DNA of 64,000 nt from Thermococcus sp. (lineage in GTDB: Archaea > Methanobacteriota_B > Thermococci > Thermococcales > Thermococcaceae): assembly GCF_017656495.1 (NCBI RefSeq), contig NZ_JACDNS010000003.1, positions 98,669 through 162,668 of the forward strand. Reading direction: 5' to 3'. Position 1 is the first letter of the stretch. Every line of letters starts with the position of its first letter. The notes under the pieces were generated by a model that saw only the letters and a program-made list of their open reading frames with translations, was not told where the DNA came from and did not search any database. The position numbers were made by a program, and so were the translations under genes. Below, in pieces: positions 1 to 8,452 of this stretch.

Positions 1-202
1 TGTTATCGGTAAAAATCTATCAGAAAAACTCATTGTAATGTTTTCTGGTCTCTCAATAGCCCTGCTCTTAGCAACTTTAAATATCCCATTTGGGGCTTTA
101 GGAATTATGGTTGTGGGGGTTAGGGTGAATTATAGAACCCTTGACATGGTTGTCGTTTTCCTTTTAATTCTACATGCTTTAAGGGTGTTACTGGGTGCAT
201 GA
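1..202 (+). CDS. C-terminal fragment of a multi-pass membrane protein
   Basis: An open frame enters from the left edge (codons in phase with base 2) and stops with TGA at 200-202. The visible 66 residues are almost all hydrophobic, with two clear membrane segments separated by a short polar turn (around VNYRTLD). The stop overlaps the region where the next membrane protein starts, so the two are probably co-transcribed and translationally coupled. Family cannot be named from the fragment. Partial at the 5' end because the window begins inside it. Confidence 0.7.
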   Translation, partial: VIGKNLSEKLIVMFSGLSIALLLATLNIPFGALGIMVVGVRVNYRTLDMVVVFLLILHALRVLLGA

Positions 203-203
203 T

Positions 204-1124
204 ATGGATAAGAAACGAGTGTTTACACTAATTGCTCTCTTAATTTCACTTGGATACCTATACAAAAACATTAATGTTAATGAGCTTGAATTAGCTCTAA
301 AAACTGCCTCCCGTGAGTATCTTCTCATAGCTTTTATGCTCTCGGTTTTTACAGTGCTTTTATCATCTCTTAGATGGTATTTGTTTTTAAGAGAAGTTCA
401 AGAAACAAGTTTTAAGAAAACTCTTAAAGCTTTCTTAAGTGGCTATTATCTAATGACTATCCTTCCCCCAAGTGTAGGCCATATAGCAAAAGTTAAGCTC
501 GTTGGGGGAGATTACTTCAAAGCTTTATCATCGCTTGTAATTGGGTTAAGCACGGAATTTTTAGTAGTCCTTTCATTTGCACTTATCTTCGTTGGCTTTA
601 CAAAGCTTGGGATTTTTGGATTAGTTCTTATTTTGATTGCTCTTATTTATGAAAAGGGCATATACAAAGCTCTTGATTCCCTACTGAAGTTTTGGGAGAG
701 TGTTGGACTTAAAGGATTAATCTCAACTCTTAGGAGCTATCTAGAGCGGATACATAAAGGGTGGAGTGAGGCAAAAGAAAACAAGACGGTTTTTCTTCTG
801 TCTTTCTTACTTTCTGTGGCTATAATCTTCCTCCAGGTTTTTGGAATTATTACAGTTGGAAAAGCATTCAACCTGGAAATCTCAATGAAACAGGCTTTAT
901 ATGGGTTCTTAATGAGTGTGCTCTTTGCTTCCGTTAGCGGCATTCCTGCGGGATTTGGAGCAAATGAATTTGGACTTGTCCTTGGTATCGGTGTCTCAAC
1001 AAAAGCCACAATAACAGCATTCATTTATAAATTCCTCTTTCAGTATATATACTCAGTAGTAGGGGCAGCGATGTTTTATGGGGCTTTAAGTGAAGGTGAT
1101 AAAAATGAGAATAGCTCTCGTTAG
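204..1124 (+). CDS. Flippase-like integral membrane protein (UPF0104 / LPG_synthase_TM family)
   Basis: About 306 residues with seven to eight hydrophobic segments and the family's SSLRW-type motif after the second helix (SSLRWYLFL near residue 55), a PP-S-GH patch near residue 90 and the PAGFGANEFG loop near residue 250. These match the UPF0104 membrane domain found in bacterial lysylphosphatidylglycerol synthases and in stand-alone archaeal proteins thought to move or present lipid-linked substrates. There is no cytosolic transferase domain. A GTG nine bases upstream (195) is possible; ATG 204 has a better-spaced GGTG. The end overlaps the following glycosyltransferase, suggesting joint work on a lipid-linked glycan (inference). 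Confidence 0.8.
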   Translation: MDKKRVFTLIALLISLGYLYKNINVNELELALKTASREYLLIAFMLSVFTVLLSSLRWYLFLREVQETSFKKTLKAFLSGYYLMTILPPSVGHIAKVKLVGGDYFKALSSLVIGLSTEFLVVLSFALIFVGFTKLGIFGLVLILIALIYEKGIYKALDSLLKFWESVGLKGLISTLRSYLERIHKGWSEAKENKTVFLLSFLLSVAIIFLQVFGIITVGKAFNLEISMKQALYGFLMSVLFASVSGIPAGFGANEFGLVLGIGVSTKATITAFIYKFLFQYIYSVVGAAMFYGALSEGDKNENSSR

Positions 1125-2241
1125 CGACTGGTATTATCCAAAAATTGGTGGCGTTGCAAGTCATATGCACCATTTAGCCTTAAAACTCAGAGAAATGGGG
1201 CATGAAGTTGCTATTGTTACTAACAACAGAGAAACTGGAAAGGAGGGAGAATTAGAAAAGAATGGAATTGAACTCATAAAAATCCCTGGCGTAGTAAGCC
1301 CAATTCTTGAAGTGAATATCTCATATAGCCTAAAATCTACAAAAGAACTTAATGAGTTCTTAAGCGACTTTGATGTCATTCACTCCCATCATGCATTCAC
1401 CCCCTTAGCTTTAAAGGCAGCAAAAGCTGGAAGAGAAATGGGAAAAGCAACAGTACTAACAACTCACAGCATTTCTTTTGCTCATGAATCAAAGCTCTGG
1501 GAGGCTTTGGGTTTAACATTTCCAATGTTCAGCAATTACCTACGGTACCCCCATAAGATAATTGCAGTTAGCAAGGCTGCCAAAGCTTTTATAGAGCATT
1601 TTACGGATACTCCGATAGAAATTATCCCAAACGGGGTTGATGACAAACTTTTCACACCAAACTGGAATAAAGAAGAAATTAAAGCTGAGTTTGAGATTGA
1701 AGATAGGGTTGTGCTATACGTAAGTAGGATGAGTTATCGAAAAGGGCCTCATGTTCTTCTCAATGCCTTCTCAGAAATTGAAGACGCAACTTTGGTTATG
1801 GTGGGCTCTGGAGAAATGCTTCCATTCTTAAGAGCACAGGCGAAGTTCTTGAGAATTGAGGATAGGGTTAAGTTTTTGGGATATGTGGATAGTAAGATGC
1901 TACCAAAGATTTTTGGAATGGCAGATATATTTGTTCTCCCCTCCATAACAGCTGAGGCATTTGGGATCGTGATCTTAGAGGCAATGGCATCTGGTTTACC
2001 AGTTATTGCAACAAATGTAGGAGGAATTCCTGAGATTATAAGGGAGAGCGAAAGTGGACTTTTAGTCCCTCCAGGTAATGAACTTGAGCTAAGAAAAGCA
2101 ATTCAAAAGCTTCTCCTTGATGATAATCTTAGAGAATGGTTCGGAAACAATGGAAGAAAGGCTGTAGAAGAGAGATATTCTTGGGATAAGGTTGCAGAAC
2201 GGATTGAAAAAACTTATGAAGAAATTCTGTCAAAAATCTAA
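1105..2241 (+). CDS. GT4-family glycosyltransferase
   Basis: A 378-residue GT-B fold enzyme. The N-terminal acceptor domain opens with MRIALVSDWYYPKIGG, the glycine-rich loop typical of PimA/PIG-A-like retaining transferases. The C-terminal domain carries SRMSYRKGPHVLL (donor phosphate loop) and EAFGIVILE, the E-x7-E motif of GT4 enzymes, followed by SGLPVIATNVGGIPE. It transfers a sugar from a nucleotide-sugar to a lipid or glycan acceptor at the cytosolic membrane face; the specific sugar is not readable. ATG 1105 is preferred to GTG 1090 because AAGGTGAT lies just before it. It overlaps the end of the flippase-like gene. Confidence 0.9.
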   Translation: MRIALVSDWYYPKIGGVASHMHHLALKLREMGHEVAIVTNNRETGKEGELEKNGIELIKIPGVVSPILEVNISYSLKSTKELNEFLSDFDVIHSHHAFTPLALKAAKAGREMGKATVLTTHSISFAHESKLWEALGLTFPMFSNYLRYPHKIIAVSKAAKAFIEHFTDTPIEIIPNGVDDKLFTPNWNKEEIKAEFEIEDRVVLYVSRMSYRKGPHVLLNAFSEIEDATLVMVGSGEMLPFLRAQAKFLRIEDRVKFLGYVDSKMLPKIFGMADIFVLPSITAEAFGIVILEAMASGLPVIATNVGGIPEIIRESESGLLVPPGNELELRKAIQKLLLDDNLREWFGNNGRKAVEERYSWDKVAERIEKTYEEILSKI

Positions 2242-2253
2242 AGGGGATTTAAA

Positions 2254-2964
2254 ATGCGCATGGAAAACTTAACATGGGATGAGTTTGATGAAATTAGAAG
2301 GAGAATTGATACTATAATTCTGCCAATTGGAAGTGTCGAGGCTCATGGAAAGCATTTACCTCTTGGCACTGATGTATTCGCTCCAGTTGAGATAGCAAGA
2401 AGGGTTGAGGCTAAGCTGAAAGAAAAGGGAAAAGAAATTCTAATTGCTCCTCCAATCTGGTATGGGCACAGTTTCGTTCTCAATATCTTTCCGGGAACTA
2501 TAAATGTTAAAGCTGACACCTTAAGGAGATATGTCCGTGATGTTATGGAAGAATTTGCAGAAGAGGGTTTCAAGAGGATCATTTTGATAAATGGGCATGG
2601 TGGGAATTATTATCCGCTTGTTGAAGCTAGCGAAGAGGTTGCTGGGAAATATGATGTTGAAGTGTGGCTAATAAATTGGTGGATTGACTTTAGGGAAGAC
2701 ATTCTAAGCATATGCTCTTCTCAAGGTCACGCCGGAGAAGACGAAACCTCTGTTATTTTGGCAATAAAGCCTGAATTAGTCAAGATGGAAAAAGCTGAAG
2801 GCAAAAAGAGAACTTCAAAAGTTAGGATAATTAGGAAAGATATAGCTCTTGAGCTCTTTCCAAACGGAGTAAATGACGATCCAAAAAGTGCAACAAAAGA
2901 AAAAGGTGAGGCAATTTTAGATATTGTTAGTGAAAAGATTGCTCGCTTTATCTTAGAGGGCTAG
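2254..2964 (+). CDS. Creatininase-family amidohydrolase
   Basis: 236 residues with the metal-binding signature of the creatininase family: EAHGKHLPLGTD near residues 29-40, NGHGGN near 113 and GHAGEDETS near 160. Members hydrolyse cyclic or formyl amides with two metal ions (creatininase, ArfB formylpyrimidine deformylase of archaeal flavin/F420 synthesis, MftE peptidase). Which reaction applies here is not evident; Thermococcales are not known for full riboflavin synthesis, so ArfB is only one option. Strong SD AAAGGGG before ATG 2254. It follows the glycosyltransferase by 12 bp and is probably in the same operon. Confidence 0.85.
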   Translation: MRMENLTWDEFDEIRRRIDTIILPIGSVEAHGKHLPLGTDVFAPVEIARRVEAKLKEKGKEILIAPPIWYGHSFVLNIFPGTINVKADTLRRYVRDVMEEFAEEGFKRIILINGHGGNYYPLVEASEEVAGKYDVEVWLINWWIDFREDILSICSSQGHAGEDETSVILAIKPELVKMEKAEGKKRTSKVRIIRKDIALELFPNGVNDDPKSATKEKGEAILDIVSEKIARFILEG

Positions 2965-2966
2965 AG

Positions 2967-3635
2967 ATGAGAGGCATGGAGAAGGTATTTAAAGAAATAG
3001 AAAAGCGAATAAAAAGATTGGAAGCAGAAATTGAGCTAGCTGAAAAAAGACTTGAATTGCTTGAAGAGACAGGAGCTGCTCATAAATATCAGATTTGGGA
3101 AAAAAGAAAGAGCTACTCAGAATACTATTTAATATTCATCGCAATATGGATGATAATGGGTCTAATGCTTCTCCTTTATATTAAAAACAAGTATGCCCAG
3201 AGAATCCCTCTTTCTTTAACTCCGTACATAATCCTTGCATTTGTTTTGATTATCCTTCCTTTGATTTACGTAGTCTGGAAATTCATGTACAAAGAAGAAA
3301 TTGAAAGCCCGCTGGAGTATTTGAGCAAAAGAGAGAAAAATGCCCGCATTGTTTTGAATGCGTTTTATCTTCCTCTAAAAGAGGCATTAGAGAATGAGAA
3401 TGAAGAAAAACTTCGTCGTATTGCTGATAATCTCTTAACGAGTGAAGGACTTGCAAGGGCAATTGAGGAGGAAAATGAAGGAGATCCAAAAGTAATGGCG
3501 TATGCTATTTATTTATATTTGAACAGAGATAAAGACGTTAAAGACGAAATTGAAGAAACAGTAAAACTCTTAAGAAACAAACCGCTAAAAGCTCTTCTCT
3601 CTTTCCTTCTTGAGAAGGATCGAGAAACTTTATAA
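2967..3635 (+). CDS. Coiled-coil, two-helix membrane protein of unknown function
   Basis: 222 residues. The first 45 are a charged heptad-like segment (KEIEKRIKRLEAEIELAEKR), a likely coiled coil. Two membrane helices follow (about residues 52-73 and 86-108) joined by a short loop, then a soluble, mostly helical acidic tail. No enzyme motif is visible. The topology suggests both ends in the cytosol. AGAGGG six bases before ATG 2967 supports this start; it begins two bases after the creatininase stop, so it belongs to the same operon. I do not recognise the family. Confidence 0.75.
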   Translation: MRGMEKVFKEIEKRIKRLEAEIELAEKRLELLEETGAAHKYQIWEKRKSYSEYYLIFIAIWMIMGLMLLLYIKNKYAQRIPLSLTPYIILAFVLIILPLIYVVWKFMYKEEIESPLEYLSKREKNARIVLNAFYLPLKEALENENEEKLRRIADNLLTSEGLARAIEEENEGDPKVMAYAIYLYLNRDKDVKDEIEETVKLLRNKPLKALLSFLLEKDRETL

Positions 3636-3666
3636 CTTATCCTTTTAATTATCTTTGGGGATCCAA

Positions 3667-4476
3667 ATGAGATTCGAAGTTTTAAGTAAAGAAGATATGA
3701 TTGAGCTCTCAAAAGAGCTTAGTAAGGCTGGAATTATGAATAAAACAAAAGAGGAGCTTGGCTGGGAGATTCAGCACTTCATCATGATTAAAGGGAAATA
3801 CTCTGAGTTAGTTGCAAAAAGTGAGGATTTTGATGTGATTGATGAAAAGCTTGGCGAGATTCAGCAGACTTTCGAGAGGCTTATGGAAAAGTGGCAAGTT
3901 GGGGAAGAAAAGGAAATTAGTGAATTATTTGATGAGGTTGATATAAACAGACTCGTGGTTTTATCAGCGCTGATTGAAGGGGGATATGTTGTCGGGGAAG
4001 AAAAGCTGAAGCTCGTGGAAAAACCTAAGCTCGATGATTTGGTTATTGAGTTGAGATTTCCAATAGATGAAGTTGAGGAATTTTTAGACGAACTCGAAGA
4101 AAAGATGGATGCAAAACTCATCACTGAGTTTACTTTTATGAAGAGGTATTATGTTGAAGTTCTTGAAGTTGAGAAGGATTTAGTTCAAGAAGCTCTCGAG
4201 ATAGCAGAGGAGTATGCCACTGAAGAATCTTTGGTGGATGCAATGTTTGTAGGTGTGGCAAAATCTGTTTTAGCAGAGATTATCCTTGAGTTAGTTAAGC
4301 AGAAGAACAAGAAAAATGAACTCATTGAGACTTTGCTTGAAAGGGAACCCATCCCAATAGAAGGGAAAAGGGAAAAGATAAACATTTACTTTGACGAAGA
4401 AGCTCTGGAGGATATCCTCAAAGAGCTGCAAAGCTTGGGATACATTAAGGTTAAGGGCAACAGAATCTGGTGGTGA
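3667..4476 (+). CDS. Uncharacterised protein, paralogue of the gene at 56.9 kb
   Basis: 269 residues, soluble, acidic and helical, with no catalytic motif. It shares an ordered set of motifs with the protein at 56872-57696: an ELRFP/FQFRFP motif after a KLKL strand, a central xYVEV/EIEIKEL strand, a hydrophobic helix (FVGVAKSVLAEIIL versus FALIGKSIVANEIL) and a C-terminal winged-helix-like end (LQSLGYIKVKGN versus LEKSGYIDIKGN). The C-terminus suggests a nucleic-acid or protein-binding wing. GGGGATC precedes ATG 3667. The stop overlaps the start of the PP-loop ATPase gene, so the two are translationally coupled. Confidence 0.75.
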   Translation: MRFEVLSKEDMIELSKELSKAGIMNKTKEELGWEIQHFIMIKGKYSELVAKSEDFDVIDEKLGEIQQTFERLMEKWQVGEEKEISELFDEVDINRLVVLSALIEGGYVVGEEKLKLVEKPKLDDLVIELRFPIDEVEEFLDELEEKMDAKLITEFTFMKRYYVEVLEVEKDLVQEALEIAEEYATEESLVDAMFVGVAKSVLAEIILELVKQKNKKNELIETLLEREPIPIEGKREKINIYFDEEALEDILKELQSLGYIKVKGNRIWW

Positions 4477-5219
4477 CTTTGCTTAAAGTGGTGGGAGAGG
4501 ATTTTGTGAAGCGTTACAGACTACAGCAGTCTCTTGAAGCTCTTGAGAGAGTTAGAGGGAGAATTAGTGAGCAAAGCTATGAAAGATTGAAAGCATTAGT
4601 TGAGTATAGGCTTTTTGGCAAAGAATTTGATAGAACGCCTATTGACGAAAAAATAGTGGTTGCGTTTTCTGCTGGTAGCGACAGCACCGCAACAGTAAAA
4701 ATTCTCAGATGGGCAGGTTTTGAAGTAGTTCCAGTTATGGTAAAGCTACCTCAAATAAGAGAGCCTGTTCTCTTGAATGCTGAATCTTACGGTGCCGTTT
4801 TTGTCGAGATTCCTAATTATATGGAAGTGATGAGTGAGCAAATCGAGAAAGGTGCTCCAATTTGTGGTAAATGCCACTCAATGATAATGGAAGCTGTTAA
4901 AGACTATGCAAAGAGAAGGGGAATTAAAATAGTAGCCTCGGGGGATTTGCTAAGTGTGGGGAGCATTTCAATATACTTGGAAGGAGATGTGGTTAAGTTA
5001 AACCTCCCAGCTTTTCTTGCCATGGATAAGAGAGAAGCTATAAGCGTCTTGGGAAGAAAATATGCTCTCGGATTCGGATGCTCTCTCTGGGAATCAGCTG
5101 CTCGTAAATCACCAATTTTAAAGAAATTTGCTATCCAGCGGGTTCTGAGAGAATTGAGAGCTGGGGCAATAGATGAGGAGATTGCAAGGAAGCTTATATT
5201 TGACATACTGAAGAAATGA
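4470..5219 (+). CDS. PP-loop superfamily ATPase (tRNA-thiolation-like)
   Basis: 249 residues with an N-terminal helical region and a PP-loop at 66-73 (FSAGSDST, the adenylating SGGxDS motif in variant form). CGKC at 132-135 and a further Cys in GFGCS near 199 resemble the metal- or sulphur-handling cysteines of TtuA/TtcA-type tRNA sulphurtransferases. The reaction would be ATP-dependent activation of a carbonyl or amide; the substrate is not evident. The start is GTG 4470, inside the last codons of the preceding gene (overlap of 7 bp), so expression is coupled. The PP-loop has A-G-S instead of S-G-G, worth noting but common in divergent members. Confidence 0.8.
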   Translation: MVTLLKVVGEDFVKRYRLQQSLEALERVRGRISEQSYERLKALVEYRLFGKEFDRTPIDEKIVVAFSAGSDSTATVKILRWAGFEVVPVMVKLPQIREPVLLNAESYGAVFVEIPNYMEVMSEQIEKGAPICGKCHSMIMEAVKDYAKRRGIKIVASGDLLSVGSISIYLEGDVVKLNLPAFLAMDKREAISVLGRKYALGFGCSLWESAARKSPILKKFAIQRVLRELRAGAIDEEIARKLIFDILKK

Positions 5220-5298
5220 ACATAGCCCCTTAACGGTAATCAAAAATGACCCAAAAGGTTTAAATCTGTTATCTAAGAGGGAAGTTTAGGTGAAGGAA

Positions 5299-5631
5299 AT
5301 GAGTGAAGAGAAAAAAATTGAAGAAGTTAAGCTCAGCAAGGAGCTTGTCTTGGAGAAGCTTAAAGAAGTTGTTGACCCTGAGATTGGTATCGATGTTGTT
5401 AATTTGGGTTTGATTTATGAGGTTGATATAAAACCAGACAACACTGTTTACGTAAAGATGACAATGACAACTCCTGGCTGCCCATTAACTATGTGGCTTT
5501 TAAAGGCAGTTGAAGAGAAGGTACTTGAAATTCCTGGGGTTAAGGATGCAGAAATTGAGCTAACGTTTGATCCTCCATGGACACCTGAGAGAATAAGTGA
5601 AGAATACAAGAAGAAGCTTGGACTTATTTGA
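5299..5631 (+). CDS. MIP18/DUF59 (SufT-like) iron-sulphur assembly protein
   Basis: 110 residues of the PaaD/MIP18/SufT family: VDPEIGIDVVNLGLIYE near residues 24-40, TTPGCPL with the single conserved Cys near 60, and GV-DAEIELTFDPPW at the end. These proteins help mature Fe-S clusters on client enzymes. A short charged N-terminal lead precedes the domain. AGGTGA eight bases before ATG 5299 marks the start in preference to GTG 5290. A TATA-like AGGTTTAAATC lies near 5257-5267. Its location directly before three ferredoxin genes fits a role in cluster assembly (inference from context). Confidence 0.88.
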   Translation: MSEEKKIEEVKLSKELVLEKLKEVVDPEIGIDVVNLGLIYEVDIKPDNTVYVKMTMTTPGCPLTMWLLKAVEEKVLEIPGVKDAEIELTFDPPWTPERISEEYKKKLGLI

Positions 5632-5768
5632 CTTTTTTCAAAATTTTTTGATTTCTCTTTGATGTTTTTGATATCTATTTCTGATAAAGATAAAGCTTTA
5701 TTTGCTATTTATGTCATAGTTTTGTCATTTTTGTCAAAATATTGCTACTTTTAGAAAGTTTAACGAAA

Positions 5769-5791
5769 GGTTTATAACAAAAAGTTTATAA
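5769..5791 (+). promoter_or_regulatory. Tandem TATA boxes before the first ferredoxin
   Basis: Two near-identical elements, GGTTTATAA (5769-5777) and GTTTATAA (5784-5791), lie in phase about 14 bp apart. A TATA-to-start distance of about 26 bp puts one transcript just before the GGTGA Shine-Dalgarno (5801-5805) and the other at the ATG itself. The same double arrangement recurs before the second ferredoxin. Confidence 0.6.
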
Positions 5792-5810
5792 AAAAACATT
5801 GGTGATTGCA

Positions 5811-6017
5811 ATGCCCAGATGGAAGGTCTGGATTGATAGGGAACTTTGTGTTGGAGACGCAGTTTGTGTCAGCTTTTGTCCTGAGGTCTTCCAGCTTGAT
5901 GATAATGGGAAGGCAATTGTTTTGAAGGAAGTAATTGATGAAAGTCTCTATGATTGCGTAAAAGAAGCAGTTGACGCTTGTACTGCTGCTTGCATCTATA
6001 TAGAACGGATAACATAA
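5811..6017 (+). CDS. Ferredoxin, Asp-ligated [4Fe-4S] type, divergent
   Basis: 68 residues. The cluster loop is C13-x2-D16-x2-C19-x3-C23, as in Pyrococcus furiosus ferredoxin, where Asp14 replaces one cysteine; C57 would be the distal ligand and C23/C49 the disulphide pair. Unusually the distal Cys is followed by Thr58 rather than the near-universal Pro, and C61 is extra. GGTGATTGCA precedes ATG 5811. It would shuttle single electrons between oxidoreductases such as AOR and IorAB and hydrogenases. Its own double TATA promoter suggests independent transcription. Confidence 0.9.
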   Translation: MPRWKVWIDRELCVGDAVCVSFCPEVFQLDDNGKAIVLKEVIDESLYDCVKEAVDACTAACIYIERIT

Positions 6018-6082
6018 ACACTTTTCAGTGCTTTTCACTTTATCATGTGAAATTGTTTTTGCATGTCTCCATTTTAACAAAA

Positions 6083-6104
6083 GGTTTATATCCAAAGGTT
6101 TGTA
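6083..6104 (+). promoter_or_regulatory. Tandem TATA-like elements before the second ferredoxin
   Basis: GGTTTATAT (6083-6091) and GGTTTGTAA (6097-6104), spaced as in the preceding ferredoxin promoter and followed by the same GGTGAT Shine-Dalgarno. The second copy has drifted from the TATA consensus. The similarity of both upstream regions implies that gene and promoter were duplicated together. Confidence 0.55.
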
Positions 6105-6105
6105 A

Positions 6106-6330
<225 letters not shown>

Positions 6331-6434
6331 GTTTTATGGCTTTTAATCTTTTCTCTTTATTGTTTAGGTCTTTGGCGATTTTGAGTATTTGCTAATAAGT
6401 AGTTATACACCTTTGGTTGAAAAAACTCTTTTAA

Positions 6435-6665
<231 letters not shown>

Positions 6666-6712
6666 TTTTCTTCTCACTTTATTTTATATTGTTAACATAA
6701 AGAAAGAAAAGT

Positions 6713-7885
6713 TCATTCTAAGGTGAGATTGAATTTCTTGGCCTGCTCTAGGACGTATTCTCTGATATCTCTTGCTTTGGGCAATTCTGCAACTATTTCA
6801 CCGTTTTCAATGAGAGGCTTTAAGAGTGGCTCTACTTTTGCCCCGCATATTGGACAGCGTTCGAGCTTCTTCTTGGCTGGAACTCTATGGTAGTGTCCGT
6901 TCTCACAGCGGTAAACTTGTTTTCTTCCGCTTAACTTACCTCGCTTGGTTATTGGCTTTCCTTCTATCTCCACTATGTCAAGTGAGAAGTCAACGGGCTT
7001 TGCTGAAGCTATTGACCCACCAACTCCAAAGGCATCAGCAACATCCACAAGCTCTTTTATGCTTTCTTCATCAAGTCCGCCGCTGAGGAAAATCTTAACA
7101 TGGCTGTATCCCCTTAAGTCAAGCTCCCAGCGAACCTCTTCGACTATCTTTCTAAAGTTTCCTCTTCTTGAGCTTGGAGTATCAAGCCTAACCGCAAAAA
7201 GTCTTTCCCCTAAGGCTTCAGCCGCCATCAATGCCTCAAACTTCTCATCACAGAAGGTATCAACCAACGCAGTCCTTGGAACTTCTGGTTCAACAACTTC
7301 ATCAAAATATTTCCAAGCTTTCACTTGGTTTCCAACTGTCAGAATCAAAGCATGTGGCATTGTTCCAACGGGTTTTTCGCCAATCATCTCAGCCCCCAAA
7401 ACTCCGCTTACTCCATCACAGCCCCCTATAAAAGCTGCTCTATCAATCATTGGGGCTATAGCTGGATGCATGTGTCTTATTCCAAAGGAATAGGTGGGCT
7501 TAAACTTTGCAGCTATTTTTACTCTTAAGGCTGCTGTTGCAATTCCGCTTGCTTGGCTGAGCATTCCCAATAAGGCAGTCTCATAAATTCCAAACTCCTC
7601 ATAATAACCCTCAATTTGCATAACTGGTTCATATGGGTGGAATATTGTCCCCTCCGGCATGGAATAAACGTTCACTGGTAGGCCTTCCAAAAGTTTGGCA
7701 ACCTCTTCAACTCCAGCCAAAACTCCCCACTTCCATCCCTTAGGAAGAGAAGTTGTTGAAACATCTGCAAGAACCTTCTTATGAATACCTTTTGCCTCAA
7801 GTATCTTCTTTGTTCTGATGAAGTAAACATCAGTAGTTTTTCCAGCTTTTATGTCATCTTCATGGGCAATGTAAAAGTCTTTCAT
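6713..7885 (-). CDS. pncB: Nicotinate phosphoribosyltransferase with C-terminal zinc ribbon
   Basis: 390 residues. It makes nicotinate mononucleotide from nicotinate and PRPP in NAD salvage. The (beta-alpha) barrel with RHMHPA near residue 139, DTFCDEKFEA near 207 and LSGGLDEESI near 265 is typical of the archaeal NAPRTase (Thermoplasma TA1145 type). A C-terminal zinc ribbon follows (CENGHYHR...CPICG, about 330-352), also usual in this group. GGAGGTGAG precedes the ATG at 7885. It is divergent from the flavodoxin gene and stands alone on the minus strand. Confidence 0.9.
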   Translation of the reverse strand: MKDFYIAHEDDIKAGKTTDVYFIRTKKILEAKGIHKKVLADVSTTSLPKGWKWGVLAGVEEVAKLLEGLPVNVYSMPEGTIFHPYEPVMQIEGYYEEFGIYETALLGMLSQASGIATAALRVKIAAKFKPTYSFGIRHMHPAIAPMIDRAAFIGGCDGVSGVLGAEMIGEKPVGTMPHALILTVGNQVKAWKYFDEVVEPEVPRTALVDTFCDEKFEALMAAEALGERLFAVRLDTPSSRRGNFRKIVEEVRWELDLRGYSHVKIFLSGGLDEESIKELVDVADAFGVGGSIASAKPVDFSLDIVEIEGKPITKRGKLSGRKQVYRCENGHYHRVPAKKKLERCPICGAKVEPLLKPLIENGEIVAELPKARDIREYVLEQAKKFNLTLE

Positions 7886-7999
7886 TTTCTCACCTCCGAT
7901 GCTTTAACTTTTACATTAGACAAATTTAGAGTTTTTGGTTTTGAGCGTGATAAAATAGTTATAACTGATCTGCCCTACTTCAACATTGAGTGGAGAAAA

Positions 8000-8452
8000 A
8001 TGAAGGTTTGCGTCATCTATGACACAAAGAAAGGCTCAACTGAAATGATAGCTAACTGGATGAGAGAGTCTATAGAAAGGAAAGCTGAAGTTAGGATGAT
8101 GCATGTTACCAAAGTCGATAGCCTAAAAGATTGTGACTTAGTTGTAATTGGAAGTCCCATATATTACGAACGCCCATTGAAGAGTGTTCTTAAGTTTTTG
8201 GAGCAGCGTCAAAATGAACTTAAAGGCAAGAAAGTTGCTGTCTTTGTAGTCTGCATGGCTGGAATATTTGGACATGCTGGTAAAACTTATGCCGAGAAGC
8301 GCTATGTTGGAGCTTTGATTAAAAGAGTTCCAGGAAAAATCATCGGGACAGCCATCATTAGAGGATGGATTAGAAAGCCTGATTTCTCACAAAAGGTGGT
8401 GGTTCAAAAATGGATTAAAGAACTTCTCAAAAATTTAGAAGTCAAATCTTGA
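8000..8452 (+). CDS. Flavodoxin-domain protein
   Basis: 150 residues of flavodoxin fold. YDTKKGSTEMIA (8-19) is the FMN phosphate loop, GSPIYYERPL near 54 and the VCMAGIFGHAGKTY loop near 90 flank the isoalloxazine ring. It is likely an FMN electron carrier or quinone/metal reductase partner, similar to small archaeal flavodoxins or HemG-like proteins. ATG 8000 follows AGTGGAG; longer in-frame extensions upstream run antisense to pncB and are unlikely. Its stop overlaps the stop of the convergent MBL gene by 11 bp. Confidence 0.85.
   Translation: MKVCVIYDTKKGSTEMIANWMRESIERKAEVRMMHVTKVDSLKDCDLVVIGSPIYYERPLKSVLKFLEQRQNELKGKKVAVFVVCMAGIFGHAGKTYAEKRYVGALIKRVPGKIIGTAIIRGWIRKPDFSQKVVVQKWIKELLKNLEVKS

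Noticed and set aside
6033..6052. Inverted repeat TTTCAC-N8-GTGAAA between the first two ferredoxins
   Set aside because: Six-base arms are expected by chance in AT-rich DNA and do not lie at a predictable promoter position; possibly just a terminator stem.
6945..7493. 182-codon plus-strand frame inside the nicotinate phosphoribosyltransferase gene
   Set aside because: It is antisense to a well-supported gene, has low-complexity serine/threonine content and no start signal.
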